Position numbers and translations under genes: made by a program. From DASUXA01 sp036378155 (GTDB taxonomy: Bacteria > Actinomycetota > Actinomycetes > Mycobacteriales > Micromonosporaceae): DNA of 39,230 bases. Location: positions 1-39,230 of the forward strand of contig DASUXA010000045.1 in assembly GCA_036378155.1 (NCBI GenBank), read 5' to 3'. Position 1 is the first letter of the stretch. Each line of letters starts with the position of its first letter. Below are positions 14,177 through 22,984 of this stretch, in pieces. The notes under the pieces were generated by a model. It saw only the letters and a program-made list of their open reading frames with translations. It was not told the origin of the DNA and searched no databases.

Positions 14177-15799
14177 TCACGGCTCGGCGCTCGGTTGACG
14201 CCTCGGTATGCCGCGCGAGAAGAAGATGGAGACGAGCGCCAGTACGGCGAGCACGGACAGCGCAGCGCGCAGCCCGTCCAGCCGGGACGCCTCGTTCTCC
14301 TTGACGATCTCGTTCACCGTCGCCGGGTCGACTCCGGCGGCGGTCAGCGACTGGCTGAGCTGGTCGTCCGGCACGAACGGCACGCCGCTGGCGAGTTCCA
14401 CCTGCGCTGCCGAGGTCACGTGCCCGGGGATCGCGGGGTTGTTCTCGATGCCGGTCAGGAACGACGTGGTGAGCACCGAGATCAGCACGGCGCCGGCGAG
14501 CGCGGTACCGATGGACGCGCCGAGGTTGGTGACGGTGTTCTGCAGTCCGCCGACCTCGGCGCTCTGTTCGTCGCTGACCGAGGACACGGTGACGCTGCCG
14601 AGTTGCGAGGCGAGCGCCCCGATCCCGAGTCCGTCGAGCAGGAGCGGCACGGTGACGACTTCCGGACCGACGCCCACCTCGAGCGCCGCCGCGAGCGCCA
14701 GGATGCCCGCGAACAGGGACAGGAACCCGAGTTGTACGACCAGCCGGGGTGACACGTCGGGAAAGAACCGGGGTACCCCGACCGCGGTGATCAGCAGGGC
14801 GACCGACAGCGGCAGGATGCGTACCCCGGTCGCGATCGCGGACAACCCGAGCGCGACCGACAGGAACAGCGGGACCGCGAAGAACAGCCCCGCCTGCAAC
14901 AGGTATTGGAAGAAGAACGACGTCAACCCGCCGCGCAGCCGCCGGTTGCCGAACATCGCCGGATCGACCAGGATGCTCTCGCCGTGACGCTGGCGGCGCC
15001 GTTCCCAGCCGAGGAACCCGCGCAGGGTCACGCCTCCCGCGATGACCAGCCAGAACACCGGCGACAGACCGATCCAGGCGGGCGCGTTCGGTTTCGGGAT
15101 GACGAACCCCCAGGCGCCGCCCCGCAGGATGCCGTACACGACGAGACCCAGCCCGAGGGCGGACAGCCCGGTACCGACGAGGTCGAGTCGAGCCCCGGCC
15201 CGTGCCGGGGTGTCCGCCATGCGCCTGGCGAGCAGCAGAATGCCCAGGACGATGACGACCTCGCCGGCGAACACCCAGCGCCACGAGGCGTACGTGGTGA
15301 GCAGCCCGCCGATCAGCGGACCGGCGGCGACCGCGATCGCCCCGAACGCGGCGACCAGCCCGTACGCCCGGGGTCGGTCGGCTCTGCCGAAGTTCGACGC
15401 GACCAGGGCGACGATCGCGGGCATGATCAGCGCCGCGCCGATGCCCTCCAGGAACGACCAGCCGACGAGCAGTACCGGCAGGTTCGGCGCGAGCGAGGTG
15501 GTGAACGAACCCGCGCCGTAGATGAGGCAGCCGATCGCGAAGGCGCGTTTGCGTCCGACGATCTCGCCGACCTTGCCGCCGGTGACCATCAGGGTCGCCA
15601 TGACCAGCGTGTACAGGGTGATGGCGGTCTGGATGCCGGTGACCGTGGTACCGAGGTCGTTGGCGACCGTGGCGATCGACACGTTCATCACGGAACTGTC
15701 GAGGGTCATCAGGAACTGCGCAGACGCCAGCGTGAACAGCACCGTGCCGCTGGCGGTCGCGGCTCGGGCGGCGGGTGCCTGGACCGTGCTGTCCATCAC
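14177..15799 (-). CDS. MFS drug exporter, DHA2 (14-helix) family
   Basis: 540 residues, as expected for EmrB/QacA-type H+ antiporters with 14 membrane helices. Typical motifs: FLMTLDSSVMNVSIATVANDL (motif D1, about 29-49), GGKVGEIVGRKRAF (motif A, 73-86) and GLVAAFGAIAVAAGPLIGGLL (motif C, antiporter). A long extracellular loop follows the last quarter (ENNPAIPGHVTSAAQVELAS). Probably exports a hydrophobic drug or a secondary metabolite. It lies downstream of another MFS gene on the same strand and may share the MarR control, with a 154-bp gap between them. Confidence 0.88.
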   Translation of the reverse strand: MMDSTVQAPAARAATASGTVLFTLASAQFLMTLDSSVMNVSIATVANDLGTTVTGIQTAITLYTLVMATLMVTGGKVGEIVGRKRAFAIGCLIYGAGSFTTSLAPNLPVLLVGWSFLEGIGAALIMPAIVALVASNFGRADRPRAYGLVAAFGAIAVAAGPLIGGLLTTYASWRWVFAGEVVIVLGILLLARRMADTPARAGARLDLVGTGLSALGLGLVVYGILRGGAWGFVIPKPNAPAWIGLSPVFWLVIAGGVTLRGFLGWERRRQRHGESILVDPAMFGNRRLRGGLTSFFFQYLLQAGLFFAVPLFLSVALGLSAIATGVRILPLSVALLITAVGVPRFFPDVSPRLVVQLGFLSLFAGILALAAALEVGVGPEVVTVPLLLDGLGIGALASQLGSVTVSSVSDEQSAEVGGLQNTVTNLGASIGTALAGAVLISVLTTSFLTGIENNPAIPGHVTSAAQVELASGVPFVPDDQLSQSLTAAGVDPATVNEIVKENEASRLDGLRAALSVLAVLALVSIFFSRGIPRRQPSAEP

Positions 15800-15953
15800 G
15801 TTCTCTCCTCTGCCTCGCGGCTCGCCGCTGCCTCGCGATTCACCGCAAGCCTGCGCGACGGGCGGGTGCCGTGGAGCGGGTTTGCCGATTCGGCGTCGGT
15901 GCAGGGCGGCAATCCGTCCGACGGCTCCGGCGGCGTGGTATCGACGCAGCGCT

Positions 15954-17189
15954 TCACCCCTCGTCGGGTACCGCGACGGCGGATTCGCCCGCCTCGGGGG
16001 TGACGGCGGCGATCACGAGCACCGCCAGTACGCACATCAGTCCGCCGCTGACCAGGGCTGTCGCTCCGGAGGTCCGCGCGGCGACCAGGCCGCCGCGCAG
16101 GTTGCCGATGTCCGGACCGGCACGTCCGACGATCTGCTCGGCGGCGACCACCCGACCGAGGACGGCGTCCGGGGTGTGCATCTGGACGAGCGTGCCTCGG
16201 GACACCACCGAGACCGTGTCGGCGGCGCCGGCCACGACCAGGCACGCGAGCCCGAGCCACCGGTTCGGCGCCGCGCCGAACAGCGCGAGCGACGCGCCCC
16301 AGCCCGCCGAGCCGGCGAGCATGACCAGCCGTTGCCGGGGCAGCCGGGTGAACATCCCGGACAGCACCGACGCGACGATGCCGCCCGCGGCGATCGCGGA
16401 CAGGAACAGTCCGAGCGTGCGTGGGTTGTTGCCGAACCGTTCGGCGTTGACCAGCGGAAACAGGCTGATCGGCATGGACAGTACGGTGGCGGCGAGATCG
16501 GTGAGCAACGCGCCGCGCACGACGGGATTGCGTACCAGGAAGTCCAGCCCGTCGAGGACGCCCCGCAGACCGGGGCGGGACGGGTCGCCGTCGGGTCGCA
16601 TCGGCGGCAGCCGGAACGCCCCGTAGAACGCCAGCGCGAAGGAGACCGTGTCGATCAGGTAGCACCCGGCGACCCCGGACCAGCCCAGCACCAGCCCCGC
16701 CAACGCGGGACCGACCAGCATCGCGGCCTGGAACGTGACGCCGTTGAGCGCCAGCCCGGCCGCCACCTGCGTCCTGGGCAGCAGTCGGGCGACGAAGGTA
16801 CGCGATGCCGGACCGCCGCCCGCCACGAAGCACGACTGGGCGGCGACCAGCAGCAGCACTCCGACGACCGGCAGGTGACCGAGGAATCCCTGTACCGCCA
16901 GCAGCAGGGAGCACACCGCCTGCCCGGTGACCGCGACCAGGTAGAACCGACGCCGGTCGGTACGGTCGATGATCGACCCCGCGAACAGCCCGAAGGCGAT
17001 GATCGGTACCGCCTGGGCCAGCCCGACCGCGCCGGTCCACACCGTGCTGCGCGTCATCTGCCAGACCTGGTACATGACCGCGACCAGGGTCATCTGGCTT
17101 CCCAAGCCGGAGAACGCCCGCCCGATCCACAGCCGGCGGAACGGTGGCGACGATCGCAGCGGGGTGATGTCGATCAGCGCGCGTCTCAC
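15954..17189 (-). CDS. MFS transporter, 12-helix (MFS_3/enterobactin-exporter type)
   Basis: 411 residues from GTG 17189, which overlaps the MarR stop as GTGA. The opening is LRSSPPFRRLWIGRAFSGLGSQMTLVAVMYQVW split across the first helix, and the motif-A equivalent is FAGSIIDRTDRRRFYLV. This family includes putative multidrug and macrolide exporters and siderophore exporters such as EntS. The frame remains open upstream through the MarR gene in another phase, but that extension is not coding. The 4-base overlap with marR implies translational coupling and MarR control. Confidence 0.87.
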   Translation of the reverse strand: MRRALIDITPLRSSPPFRRLWIGRAFSGLGSQMTLVAVMYQVWQMTRSTVWTGAVGLAQAVPIIAFGLFAGSIIDRTDRRRFYLVAVTGQAVCSLLLAVQGFLGHLPVVGVLLLVAAQSCFVAGGGPASRTFVARLLPRTQVAAGLALNGVTFQAAMLVGPALAGLVLGWSGVAGCYLIDTVSFALAFYGAFRLPPMRPDGDPSRPGLRGVLDGLDFLVRNPVVRGALLTDLAATVLSMPISLFPLVNAERFGNNPRTLGLFLSAIAAGGIVASVLSGMFTRLPRQRLVMLAGSAGWGASLALFGAAPNRWLGLACLVVAGAADTVSVVSRGTLVQMHTPDAVLGRVVAAEQIVGRAGPDIGNLRGGLVAARTSGATALVSGGLMCVLAVLVIAAVTPEAGESAVAVPDEG

Positions 17190-17683
17190 CGCCACGTCGG
17201 GTCCTCGGCGAGTTTCGCGGTGATCCGGTCGTGGAAGCTTCTGCGTCGCAGTGCCTGCTCGATGTCGGCGACCACGCGGGTGAGCGGGTACGGCAGTTCC
17301 GCCTCGAGTTCGGCGACGGCTGCCTCGGTCGCGCGCCATTCGGCGGCGAGTCGGTCGACGATCCGGTTCGCCTTGCCGGTCAGGGCGACCTGCTTGCTGC
17401 GCGCGTCGGCGCCGGGCAGGGTGCGTACCCAGCCCGCGGTTCGCATCGCGGCGACCTTCTGGCTCATCGCCGAATGGGTGCGCCCGACCGCCTCGGCGAG
17501 TTCGCCGATCGTCATCGGACCGTGTACGTGGAGCTTGATCAGCTCCATGACCCAGTTCGGTTTGAGCCCGTCGATCCGCGCCTCGGCGTACACGCGGGCG
17601 ATGTCCGCGTCCATCGCGTCGAGCAGCATCCGTAGCGGTCGCCACTCGCTGCGCTCGGTGGGGTCCCGGTTGTCGTTCGCCAC
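17186..17683 (-). CDS. MarR-family transcriptional regulator
   Basis: 165 residues from GTG 17683. The central winged helix is seen in WVMELIKLHVHGPMTIGELA, then EAVGRTHSAMSQKVAAMRTAGWV (about 44-86), with the wing ADARSKQVALTGKA. MarR proteins are dimeric repressors that release DNA when a drug or phenolic ligand binds. A 28-bp near-perfect palindrome lies nine bases upstream of the start, covering the likely -10 region, so autorepression of marR and the coupled exporter is expected. No clear ribosome site precedes the GTG; a very short leader is likely. Confidence 0.9.
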   Translation of the reverse strand: MANDNRDPTERSEWRPLRMLLDAMDADIARVYAEARIDGLKPNWVMELIKLHVHGPMTIGELAEAVGRTHSAMSQKVAAMRTAGWVRTLPGADARSKQVALTGKANRIVDRLAAEWRATEAAVAELEAELPYPLTRVVADIEQALRRRSFHDRITAKLAEDPTWR

Positions 17684-17692
17684 CCGCGCATC

Positions 17693-17720
17693 GTAACAGT
17701 ACTTATATAAGTGCTGTTAC
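17693..17720. promoter_or_regulatory. MarR operator, overlapping the likely -10 element and a gene end
   Basis: Arms GTAACAGTACTTAT and ATAAGTGCTGTTAC form a 28-bp inverted repeat with only one mismatched pair. It contains the AT-rich TTATATAA core, a plausible -10 for minus-strand transcription of marR. Its right part also encodes the last codons and the stop (TAA, 17703-17705) of the upstream GGDEF/HD-GYP gene. Confidence 0.8.
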
Positions 17721-19931
17721 AATTGGGGAGGGCTGACCGCGCATGAGAGCCGAGCGGCGCGCTTCCCCGGTACCCTCCGCGTCCTCGACCACCTCGCCCA
17801 GCGGCGCCGCCTCGTCGATGTCGCCCTCGTCGACCAGCGCGAGGAAGGCGTCCACGACGTTCGGGTCGAATCTCGACCCTCGACTTCGTTCGAGCTGCTC
17901 ACGGGCCTCGCACTCGGTCAGCGCGGGCGAGTACGGCCGGTTCGTGCGCATCGCCGACCACGCGTCGCAGACCGCGATGATCCGCGCCTCGATCGGAATG
18001 TCGTCGCCCGCCAGCCCCTCCGGGTAACCGGTGCCGTCGTACCGCTCGTGATGGGCGGCGACCAGGGGAGCCAGGTCGGGTCGGTCGCCGATCTCAGTCA
18101 GCAGGCGGGCGCTCTCCTGCGGATGCCGCCGCATCTGCTCCCACTCCGACTCGTCCAGCTCGGTCGGCTTCGCCAGCAGGTCACGACTGATGCCGATCTT
18201 GCCGATGTCGTGCAGCCGCGCCGCCGCGGCGGTCCGGTACTGCGTCGCGGGGTCCAACCCGAGGCGTGCCGCCGTCCGCATCGACCAGCGCGCAATCGCG
18301 GCGCTGTGCTCGCGGTCACTGAGCATCGCGTCGATCCGGTCGGCTATCCAGACCAGTTCGCGCGGCAGCCTCGGTTTCCCGTACAACTCACGCAACGGGC
18401 ACAGATCCGATCCGGCGACCCGGTCACGCCCGCGCGCCTTCGCCTGGTACACCGCCTTGTCGGCGGCGTTCACGAGCTTGTCGACGTCGATCTGGTGGGA
18501 CGGGTCGGCGGTGGCGACGCCCAGGGACGCGGTCAGCCGCACCTGATCGCCCGAGGGGATGGTCACGGACGTGCTCCCGAGTTCCAGCCGCAGTCGTTCC
18601 GCGAGGTCGACCGCCGTCCGCTCGTCGGTCGCGGGCAGGAGCACGATGAACTCCTCGCCGCCGTACCGCGAAACGACATCGTCGGCACGCAGCGAGCGCT
18701 TCAGCCGATTCGCGGCCTCGACCAGCACCGCGTCGCCGGCGGAGTGCCCGTACGTGTCGTTCACCTCTTTGAAGTGGTCCAGGTCGAGCAGGATCAGACT
18801 GAGCGGTCGGCGCTGCCTGGTGGCGAGATCCGCCTCGCTCGCCAGCATCTGATCGAAGAACCGCCGGTTGTACAGCCCGGTCAGCGAATCGGTGATGGCG
18901 GCTAACCGCAACTGCTGCGCCAGGTGGGTCCGGTCACGCGCGGCTATCGCCTGGCGCAGCAGCAGCCCCATGAACAGCAGCACGATCAGGGCGGTGGTCG
19001 CCGCGCCCAGCGCCCCGCCCTCCACCAGGTCGAACAGCGCGAGCCCGGCCAACGCGAGCACCGCGACCAGAGCGGGCAGGATGGCGGTGTCCCCGGCGGT
19101 CTGCGGTTGCCTCTCGCCGCCCTCCGCCGATCGTGTCGCGATCAACGCGCCGAGACTCAACAGGACAGCCTCGGCTTCCCAGCCGACGTTGAGCCAACTC
19201 GCGTCCGTGTACGCGTTCAACGCGCTCAGGTACGCGTAACCGGCGTCGCTCACCGCGGCGAACCCGAACGCGACGCCCGCGACGAGGATCGAACGCGGTA
19301 CCCGCTGCCGACCGGACAGCAGGACCGCCAGCAGGACGCTGACGATGCTCACCGAAAACACGGGATAGATGAACGTCGTGACCGCGGCGGCGTCCCACGC
19401 GCCCGGGACGATCGGCTTGATGACCAACTGCCAGCCGATGGCGCCGCCCGCGCCGGCGACCAGCGCGGCGTCGAGCAGTCCCCGGGTACGACCCAGCCAG
19501 CCCTGCACGCCGAGCCCGACCAGCAGCGCCGGCAGCGCCACCACGTACGACAGCAGGTACCCGGCGTCGGCTGCCGACGGCACCGGCGCGCCGTCCGGCG
19601 TGAGGAACGCGTACAAGGTCCAGATGACCTCGCCGACGAGCCAGAGCGCGTTCGACACCACGAGCATGCGCCAGGCGCGTCGGACCCGCCCGCGCGACCG
19701 GCGCGCGGCGGGCACGCTCAGCACCACCGCGACGGCTATCGGCACCAGGTACAGGACGTCGCCGACGAACAGCGTGAGCGCGTGCGAATCCTGAGCGACG
19801 GAGGTGAGCGCCGAGTACATCGCCAGCCAGCCGACCCCGGCGACCGCCGCCCAGACGAGGACGCGGTCCGAACGGAGACTGCGCCACGAGGCTCCGTCGC
19901 CCGTCGGTATCGTCGCGTCCACCGCTGGCAC
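17703..19931 (-). CDS. Membrane GGDEF + HD-GYP cyclic-di-GMP enzyme
   Basis: 742 residues from GTG 19931 (GGGGGG just upstream; an earlier start at 20018 is open but not family-like). The N-terminal third has eight or nine membrane helices, an integral sensory domain. The GGDEF domain (about 340-500) has DLDHFKEVND, the active-site GGEEF (424-428) and, five residues before it, the inhibitory-site motif RADD (415-418), so diguanylate cyclase activity with product inhibition is expected. The HD-GYP phosphodiesterase domain (about 515-700) has LHDIGKIG and HHERYDGTGYP (627-637) complete. Both opposing activities look intact. Its last codons form part of the marR operator. Signal unknown. Confidence 0.88.
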   Translation of the reverse strand: MPAVDATIPTGDGASWRSLRSDRVLVWAAVAGVGWLAMYSALTSVAQDSHALTLFVGDVLYLVPIAVAVVLSVPAARRSRGRVRRAWRMLVVSNALWLVGEVIWTLYAFLTPDGAPVPSAADAGYLLSYVVALPALLVGLGVQGWLGRTRGLLDAALVAGAGGAIGWQLVIKPIVPGAWDAAAVTTFIYPVFSVSIVSVLLAVLLSGRQRVPRSILVAGVAFGFAAVSDAGYAYLSALNAYTDASWLNVGWEAEAVLLSLGALIATRSAEGGERQPQTAGDTAILPALVAVLALAGLALFDLVEGGALGAATTALIVLLFMGLLLRQAIAARDRTHLAQQLRLAAITDSLTGLYNRRFFDQMLASEADLATRQRRPLSLILLDLDHFKEVNDTYGHSAGDAVLVEAANRLKRSLRADDVVSRYGGEEFIVLLPATDERTAVDLAERLRLELGSTSVTIPSGDQVRLTASLGVATADPSHQIDVDKLVNAADKAVYQAKARGRDRVAGSDLCPLRELYGKPRLPRELVWIADRIDAMLSDREHSAAIARWSMRTAARLGLDPATQYRTAAAARLHDIGKIGISRDLLAKPTELDESEWEQMRRHPQESARLLTEIGDRPDLAPLVAAHHERYDGTGYPEGLAGDDIPIEARIIAVCDAWSAMRTNRPYSPALTECEAREQLERSRGSRFDPNVVDAFLALVDEGDIDEAAPLGEVVEDAEGTGEARRSALMRGQPSPIVTALI

Positions 19932-20151
19932 GATCCCCCCGAGAAGTGCATGACGGTCGGTAGTCAGTCTGGCACAGAGGCTTGCGCGCCCGGCACGGCG
20001 GCCTCTCTGACCAGGCACGACGACCAGCGGGGGCAGTGCGGCGATACCCGTGGGCGGCGGTCGCCGATACTTGCCGCATCAGCGTCGACCGATCCGACCG
20101 GGGGCCGGACAGTCGGCGCCGGACCACCGGACAGGGGAGGCGACGGCAGGC

Positions 20152-20682
20152 GTGCGGTACGCGGACGGTCCATCGGTGGAGTACGAGGTACACGTCGACG
20201 CTCCCCCGGACGCGGTGTGGGCGCTGGTGACAGACATCGAACTGCCCACCCGGTTCAGTCCGGAACTGCGGCGCGTGCGCTGGCTCGACGACGCGACCCG
20301 ACCCGAGGTGGGAGCCCGGTTCGAGGGGTACAACCGGAATCCGGTGCTGGGCGAGTGGCGCACCGTCTCGCGCGTCACCGAACTCGTCGCGCCGACCACG
20401 TTCGCCTGGGCGGTACTCGACCCGTACAGGCAGTTCGGCGCCGACGCCGCAGACCCGACGCCGCTCGCGACGTGGCGGTTCGACCTGACCCCGGAACGGG
20501 GCGGCGTCCTGCTGCGTCTGACCGCGCGACTCGGACCGGGACGATCCGGACTCAACCTCGCGATCGACCGGATGCCGGAACGCGAGGAGACGATCGTCGC
20601 GGCTCGCCTCGCCGACCTGCGGAACGGCATGGAACAGACCCTGCTCGGCATCAAGGCGCTCGCGGAGCGGACCGCCGGGTAA
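20152..20682 (+). CDS. SRPBCC/START-like ligand-binding protein
   Basis: 176 residues from GTG 20152 with GGAGG upstream. The helix-grip fold opens with VEYEVHVDAPPDAVWALVTD and ends in a long C-terminal helix (EETIVAARLADLRNGMEQTLLGIKALAER), the pattern of polyketide cyclase/dehydrase-type proteins. Members bind hydrophobic ligands or act as aromatases; nothing here fixes the ligand. No polyketide genes are nearby. Confidence 0.75.
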   Translation: MRYADGPSVEYEVHVDAPPDAVWALVTDIELPTRFSPELRRVRWLDDATRPEVGARFEGYNRNPVLGEWRTVSRVTELVAPTTFAWAVLDPYRQFGADAADPTPLATWRFDLTPERGGVLLRLTARLGPGRSGLNLAIDRMPEREETIVAARLADLRNGMEQTLLGIKALAERTAG

Positions 20683-20709
20683 GGTCGCCACCGACCGCCG
20701 CCCCGACGA

Positions 20710-21597
20710 TCAGCGGAAGTGAGCGGTCAGGGCGGCGTTCAGCGGCTGCGGGTCGTACAGCGGAATCGAGTGGTGGCAGGCGCGAGGCAGCACCTCGACC
20801 GCCACGTCCGGCAGCGCACGGCGGGCGCGGTCGGCGACGCGACGCGCATCGTGTGCCCGGCTCGCGCCCGCCACCACGACCAGCGTCGGCATGGCGACCC
20901 GGCGCAGCAGGTCCGCCCCTGGGCGGCGAGGCAGGACGATGGGCGACCGGGGCAGCCGCGTCCCGAGCGCGACCACGTCGAGCCAGCCCGGGTCGAGCGG
21001 TGCCCCGCCGGTCTCCCACCGCAGCAGGGCACCCATCCGCTCGGGGCTCGGACGTGCCAGCAAGGGGACCGCGTGCAGCCGGTACGACCACCGCAGACCG
21101 GCGAAACAGTCGGTCGGGTCGAGCAACGCGAGGCGACTCACCCGGTCCGGGGCGTTCGCCGCGTACCGCAGGGCGAGCCACCCGTGGTACGAGTGCCCGC
21201 ACAGCCGCACCGTGGACAGCCGCAGCCCGTCGAGCACCGCGTCCAGCCACGCGAGCAGATCCGCCACGTCGCGCAACGGACGCCCGTCCGCGACGCTGCG
21301 CCCGGCATCACCCACGACGTCCACCGCGTACACCCGGTTCACCCGACTCAACTCGCCCACGTTCGCGAACCACACCGTCGACGTCGCGCCACCGCCGTGC
21401 AGCAACACCAGCGGGGTACCGTCCGCCGGGCCGCACACCTGCACCCGCGTCGCACCGAACGGGGTCGGCACGTCGACCGGCTCGACCGGCACCGGCCAGC
21501 GCGCGAGCAGCGCGTCGTACGCGGCGAGGAACGCCGCTCGCGCCGAGTCCACCGTGTCCGCACCGCCGCCCGGCGACCCGTTCCCCACCACGCTCAC
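20710..21597 (-). CDS. Alpha/beta-hydrolase
   Basis: 295 residues. The oxyanion strand is LVLLHGGGATSTVWF (63-77), the nucleophile elbow GHSYHG has Ser in the middle, and the catalytic His lies in CHHSIPLYD near the end; the acid is probably the Asp in LLDPTD or further on. The family includes esterases, lipases and C-C hydrolases. It is divergent from the prenyltransferase gene with a 35-bp gap. Substrate unknown. Confidence 0.8.
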   Translation of the reverse strand: MSVVGNGSPGGGADTVDSARAAFLAAYDALLARWPVPVEPVDVPTPFGATRVQVCGPADGTPLVLLHGGGATSTVWFANVGELSRVNRVYAVDVVGDAGRSVADGRPLRDVADLLAWLDAVLDGLRLSTVRLCGHSYHGWLALRYAANAPDRVSRLALLDPTDCFAGLRWSYRLHAVPLLARPSPERMGALLRWETGGAPLDPGWLDVVALGTRLPRSPIVLPRRPGADLLRRVAMPTLVVVAGASRAHDARRVADRARRALPDVAVEVLPRACHHSIPLYDPQPLNAALTAHFR

Positions 21598-21632
21598 CCC
21601 GGTTTCCGTCGCGAAAGCACTAGGTTGTCACC

Positions 21633-22409
21633 ATGATCTTCTCGGATGTGCTCTACCGCTGGTACGCCCGCCGCCTGAAAACCCAGTTGGCGGGTGCCGC
21701 GCTGCCGCGCCACGTGGCGATGGTGATGGACGGCAACCGGCGGTGGGCACGCCAGATGGGCTTCGACAATCCGAGCGTCGGCCACCGGTACGGCGCCGAG
21801 CACGTCGACGAGGTCCTCCGCTGGTGCGCCGAACTCGGTATCACGCACGTCACGATCTTCGTCGCGTCAACCGACAACCTGCGCAAACGCGCCTCCGCCG
21901 AGGTCCGGTTCCTGATGGACATGATCGAACAGGTGGTCGCCGAGCGGCTCGCCCGACCGGACAGCCGCTGGCAGGTCCACCTCGCCGGTCGCCTGGACAC
22001 CCTGCCCGACTCGACCAGGCACGCGTTGAAGCTCGCCGAGGAGTCGACCCGCGACCGGGCGGCGCGGTACCACCTCACCGTGGCGGTCGGGTACGACGGG
22101 CGGCAGGAAATCGTCGACGCGGTCCGCTCCCTGCTCGACGAGCGCGCCCGCGCCGGCGCGACCCTGGCCGACGTCGCCGAGCAGGTGTCCCCCGAGGACA
22201 TCGCCGCACACCTGTACACCACGGGACAGCCCGACCCCGACCTGGTCATCAGGACCAGCGGGGAACTGCGGATGTCCGGCTTCCTGCTGTGGCAGGCGGC
22301 GTACTCCGAGTTGTACTTCTGCGACGTGTACTGGCCGGGCTTCCGGTACGTCGACTTTCTCCGCGCGCTGCGGACGTACGCCGGGCGGCACCGCCGATTC
22401 GGGAAGTGA
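21633..22409 (+). CDS. Cis-prenyltransferase (isoprenyl transferase)
   Basis: 258 residues, UppS family. It condenses isopentenyl diphosphate onto an allylic primer with Z geometry. The signature MVMDGNRRWAR (30-40) contains the catalytic Asp33, and the C-terminal block is VIRTSGELRMSGFLLWQAAYSE, with the C-terminal YRYVDFLRALRTY-like helix. Length and the N-terminal YRWYARRL resemble the actinobacterial short-chain type (Z,E-farnesyl diphosphate synthase), but the long-chain decaprenyl type is also possible. Single gene; no second uppS is visible to compare. Confidence 0.88.
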   Translation: MIFSDVLYRWYARRLKTQLAGAALPRHVAMVMDGNRRWARQMGFDNPSVGHRYGAEHVDEVLRWCAELGITHVTIFVASTDNLRKRASAEVRFLMDMIEQVVAERLARPDSRWQVHLAGRLDTLPDSTRHALKLAEESTRDRAARYHLTVAVGYDGRQEIVDAVRSLLDERARAGATLADVAEQVSPEDIAAHLYTTGQPDPDLVIRTSGELRMSGFLLWQAAYSELYFCDVYWPGFRYVDFLRALRTYAGRHRRFGK

Positions 22410-22465
22410 GCGACCGGCTGCGAATTCGGTAGCCGCGACGATCGGCGCGCCGCCACGATGCTCGG

Positions 22466-22984
22466 ATGACGTGGACCGTTCCCGACATCGTCCGCCCCGA
22501 CGAGCCGTTCGTCGCCGACGAGCGCGCCATGCTTCAAGGCTTCCTCGATTTCGCCCGCGCCACGCTGGTACGCAAGTGCGCCGGGCTGACCGGCGAGGAG
22601 TTGGCTCGGCAGGCGGTACCACCGTCGTCGCTGTCGCTGCTCGGGCTGGTCCGGCACCTGACCGACGTGGAGCGCACCTGGTTCCGTCGCCGCTTCGGCG
22701 GCGAGGACGTCGCGAGCCTGTACCACCGGCCCGACCGACCGGACGCCGCGTTCGACGACGTGGACCCGGCTCGGGCGGAGGAACACCTCGCCCGGCTGGT
22801 CGACGAGTGGGCCGCTGCCGACCGTGCCGTGGCGACGCTGCCGCTGGACCACGTCTTCGTCAGCCAGCGGTGGGGACCGATGTCGCTGCGCTGGGCGTAC
22901 TCCCACCTGACCAGCGAGTACAACCGGCACAACGGGCACGCCGACCTGCTCCGCGAGCGCGTCGACGGAAGCACCGGCACCTAG
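22466..22984 (+). CDS. DinB-superfamily protein (DUF664-like)
   Basis: 172 residues. The pattern LLGLVRHLTDVERTWFRRRF supplies the first His, and WAYSHLTSEYNRHNGHADLLRE supplies the C-terminal His ligands of the DinB bundle. It is commonly annotated as a mycothiol-dependent S-transferase-like protein, but the role is unproven. Its TAG stop is shared with the stop of the convergent sigma factor as CTAG, leaving no intergenic DNA. Confidence 0.78.
   Translation: MTWTVPDIVRPDEPFVADERAMLQGFLDFARATLVRKCAGLTGEELARQAVPPSSLSLLGLVRHLTDVERTWFRRRFGGEDVASLYHRPDRPDAAFDDVDPARAEEHLARLVDEWAAADRAVATLPLDHVFVSQRWGPMSLRWAYSHLTSEYNRHNGHADLLRERVDGSTGT

Noticed and set aside
15954..17645. Long minus-strand frame that would extend the 12-helix MFS protein upstream
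   Set aside because: The extra residues are the out-of-frame reading of the MarR gene; the GTG at 17189 overlapping the marR stop is the real start.
18924..21623. Very long plus-strand open frame (899 codons)
   Set aside because: Antisense to the GGDEF and hydrolase genes; Arg/Pro/His-rich composition typical of shadow frames in GC-rich DNA.
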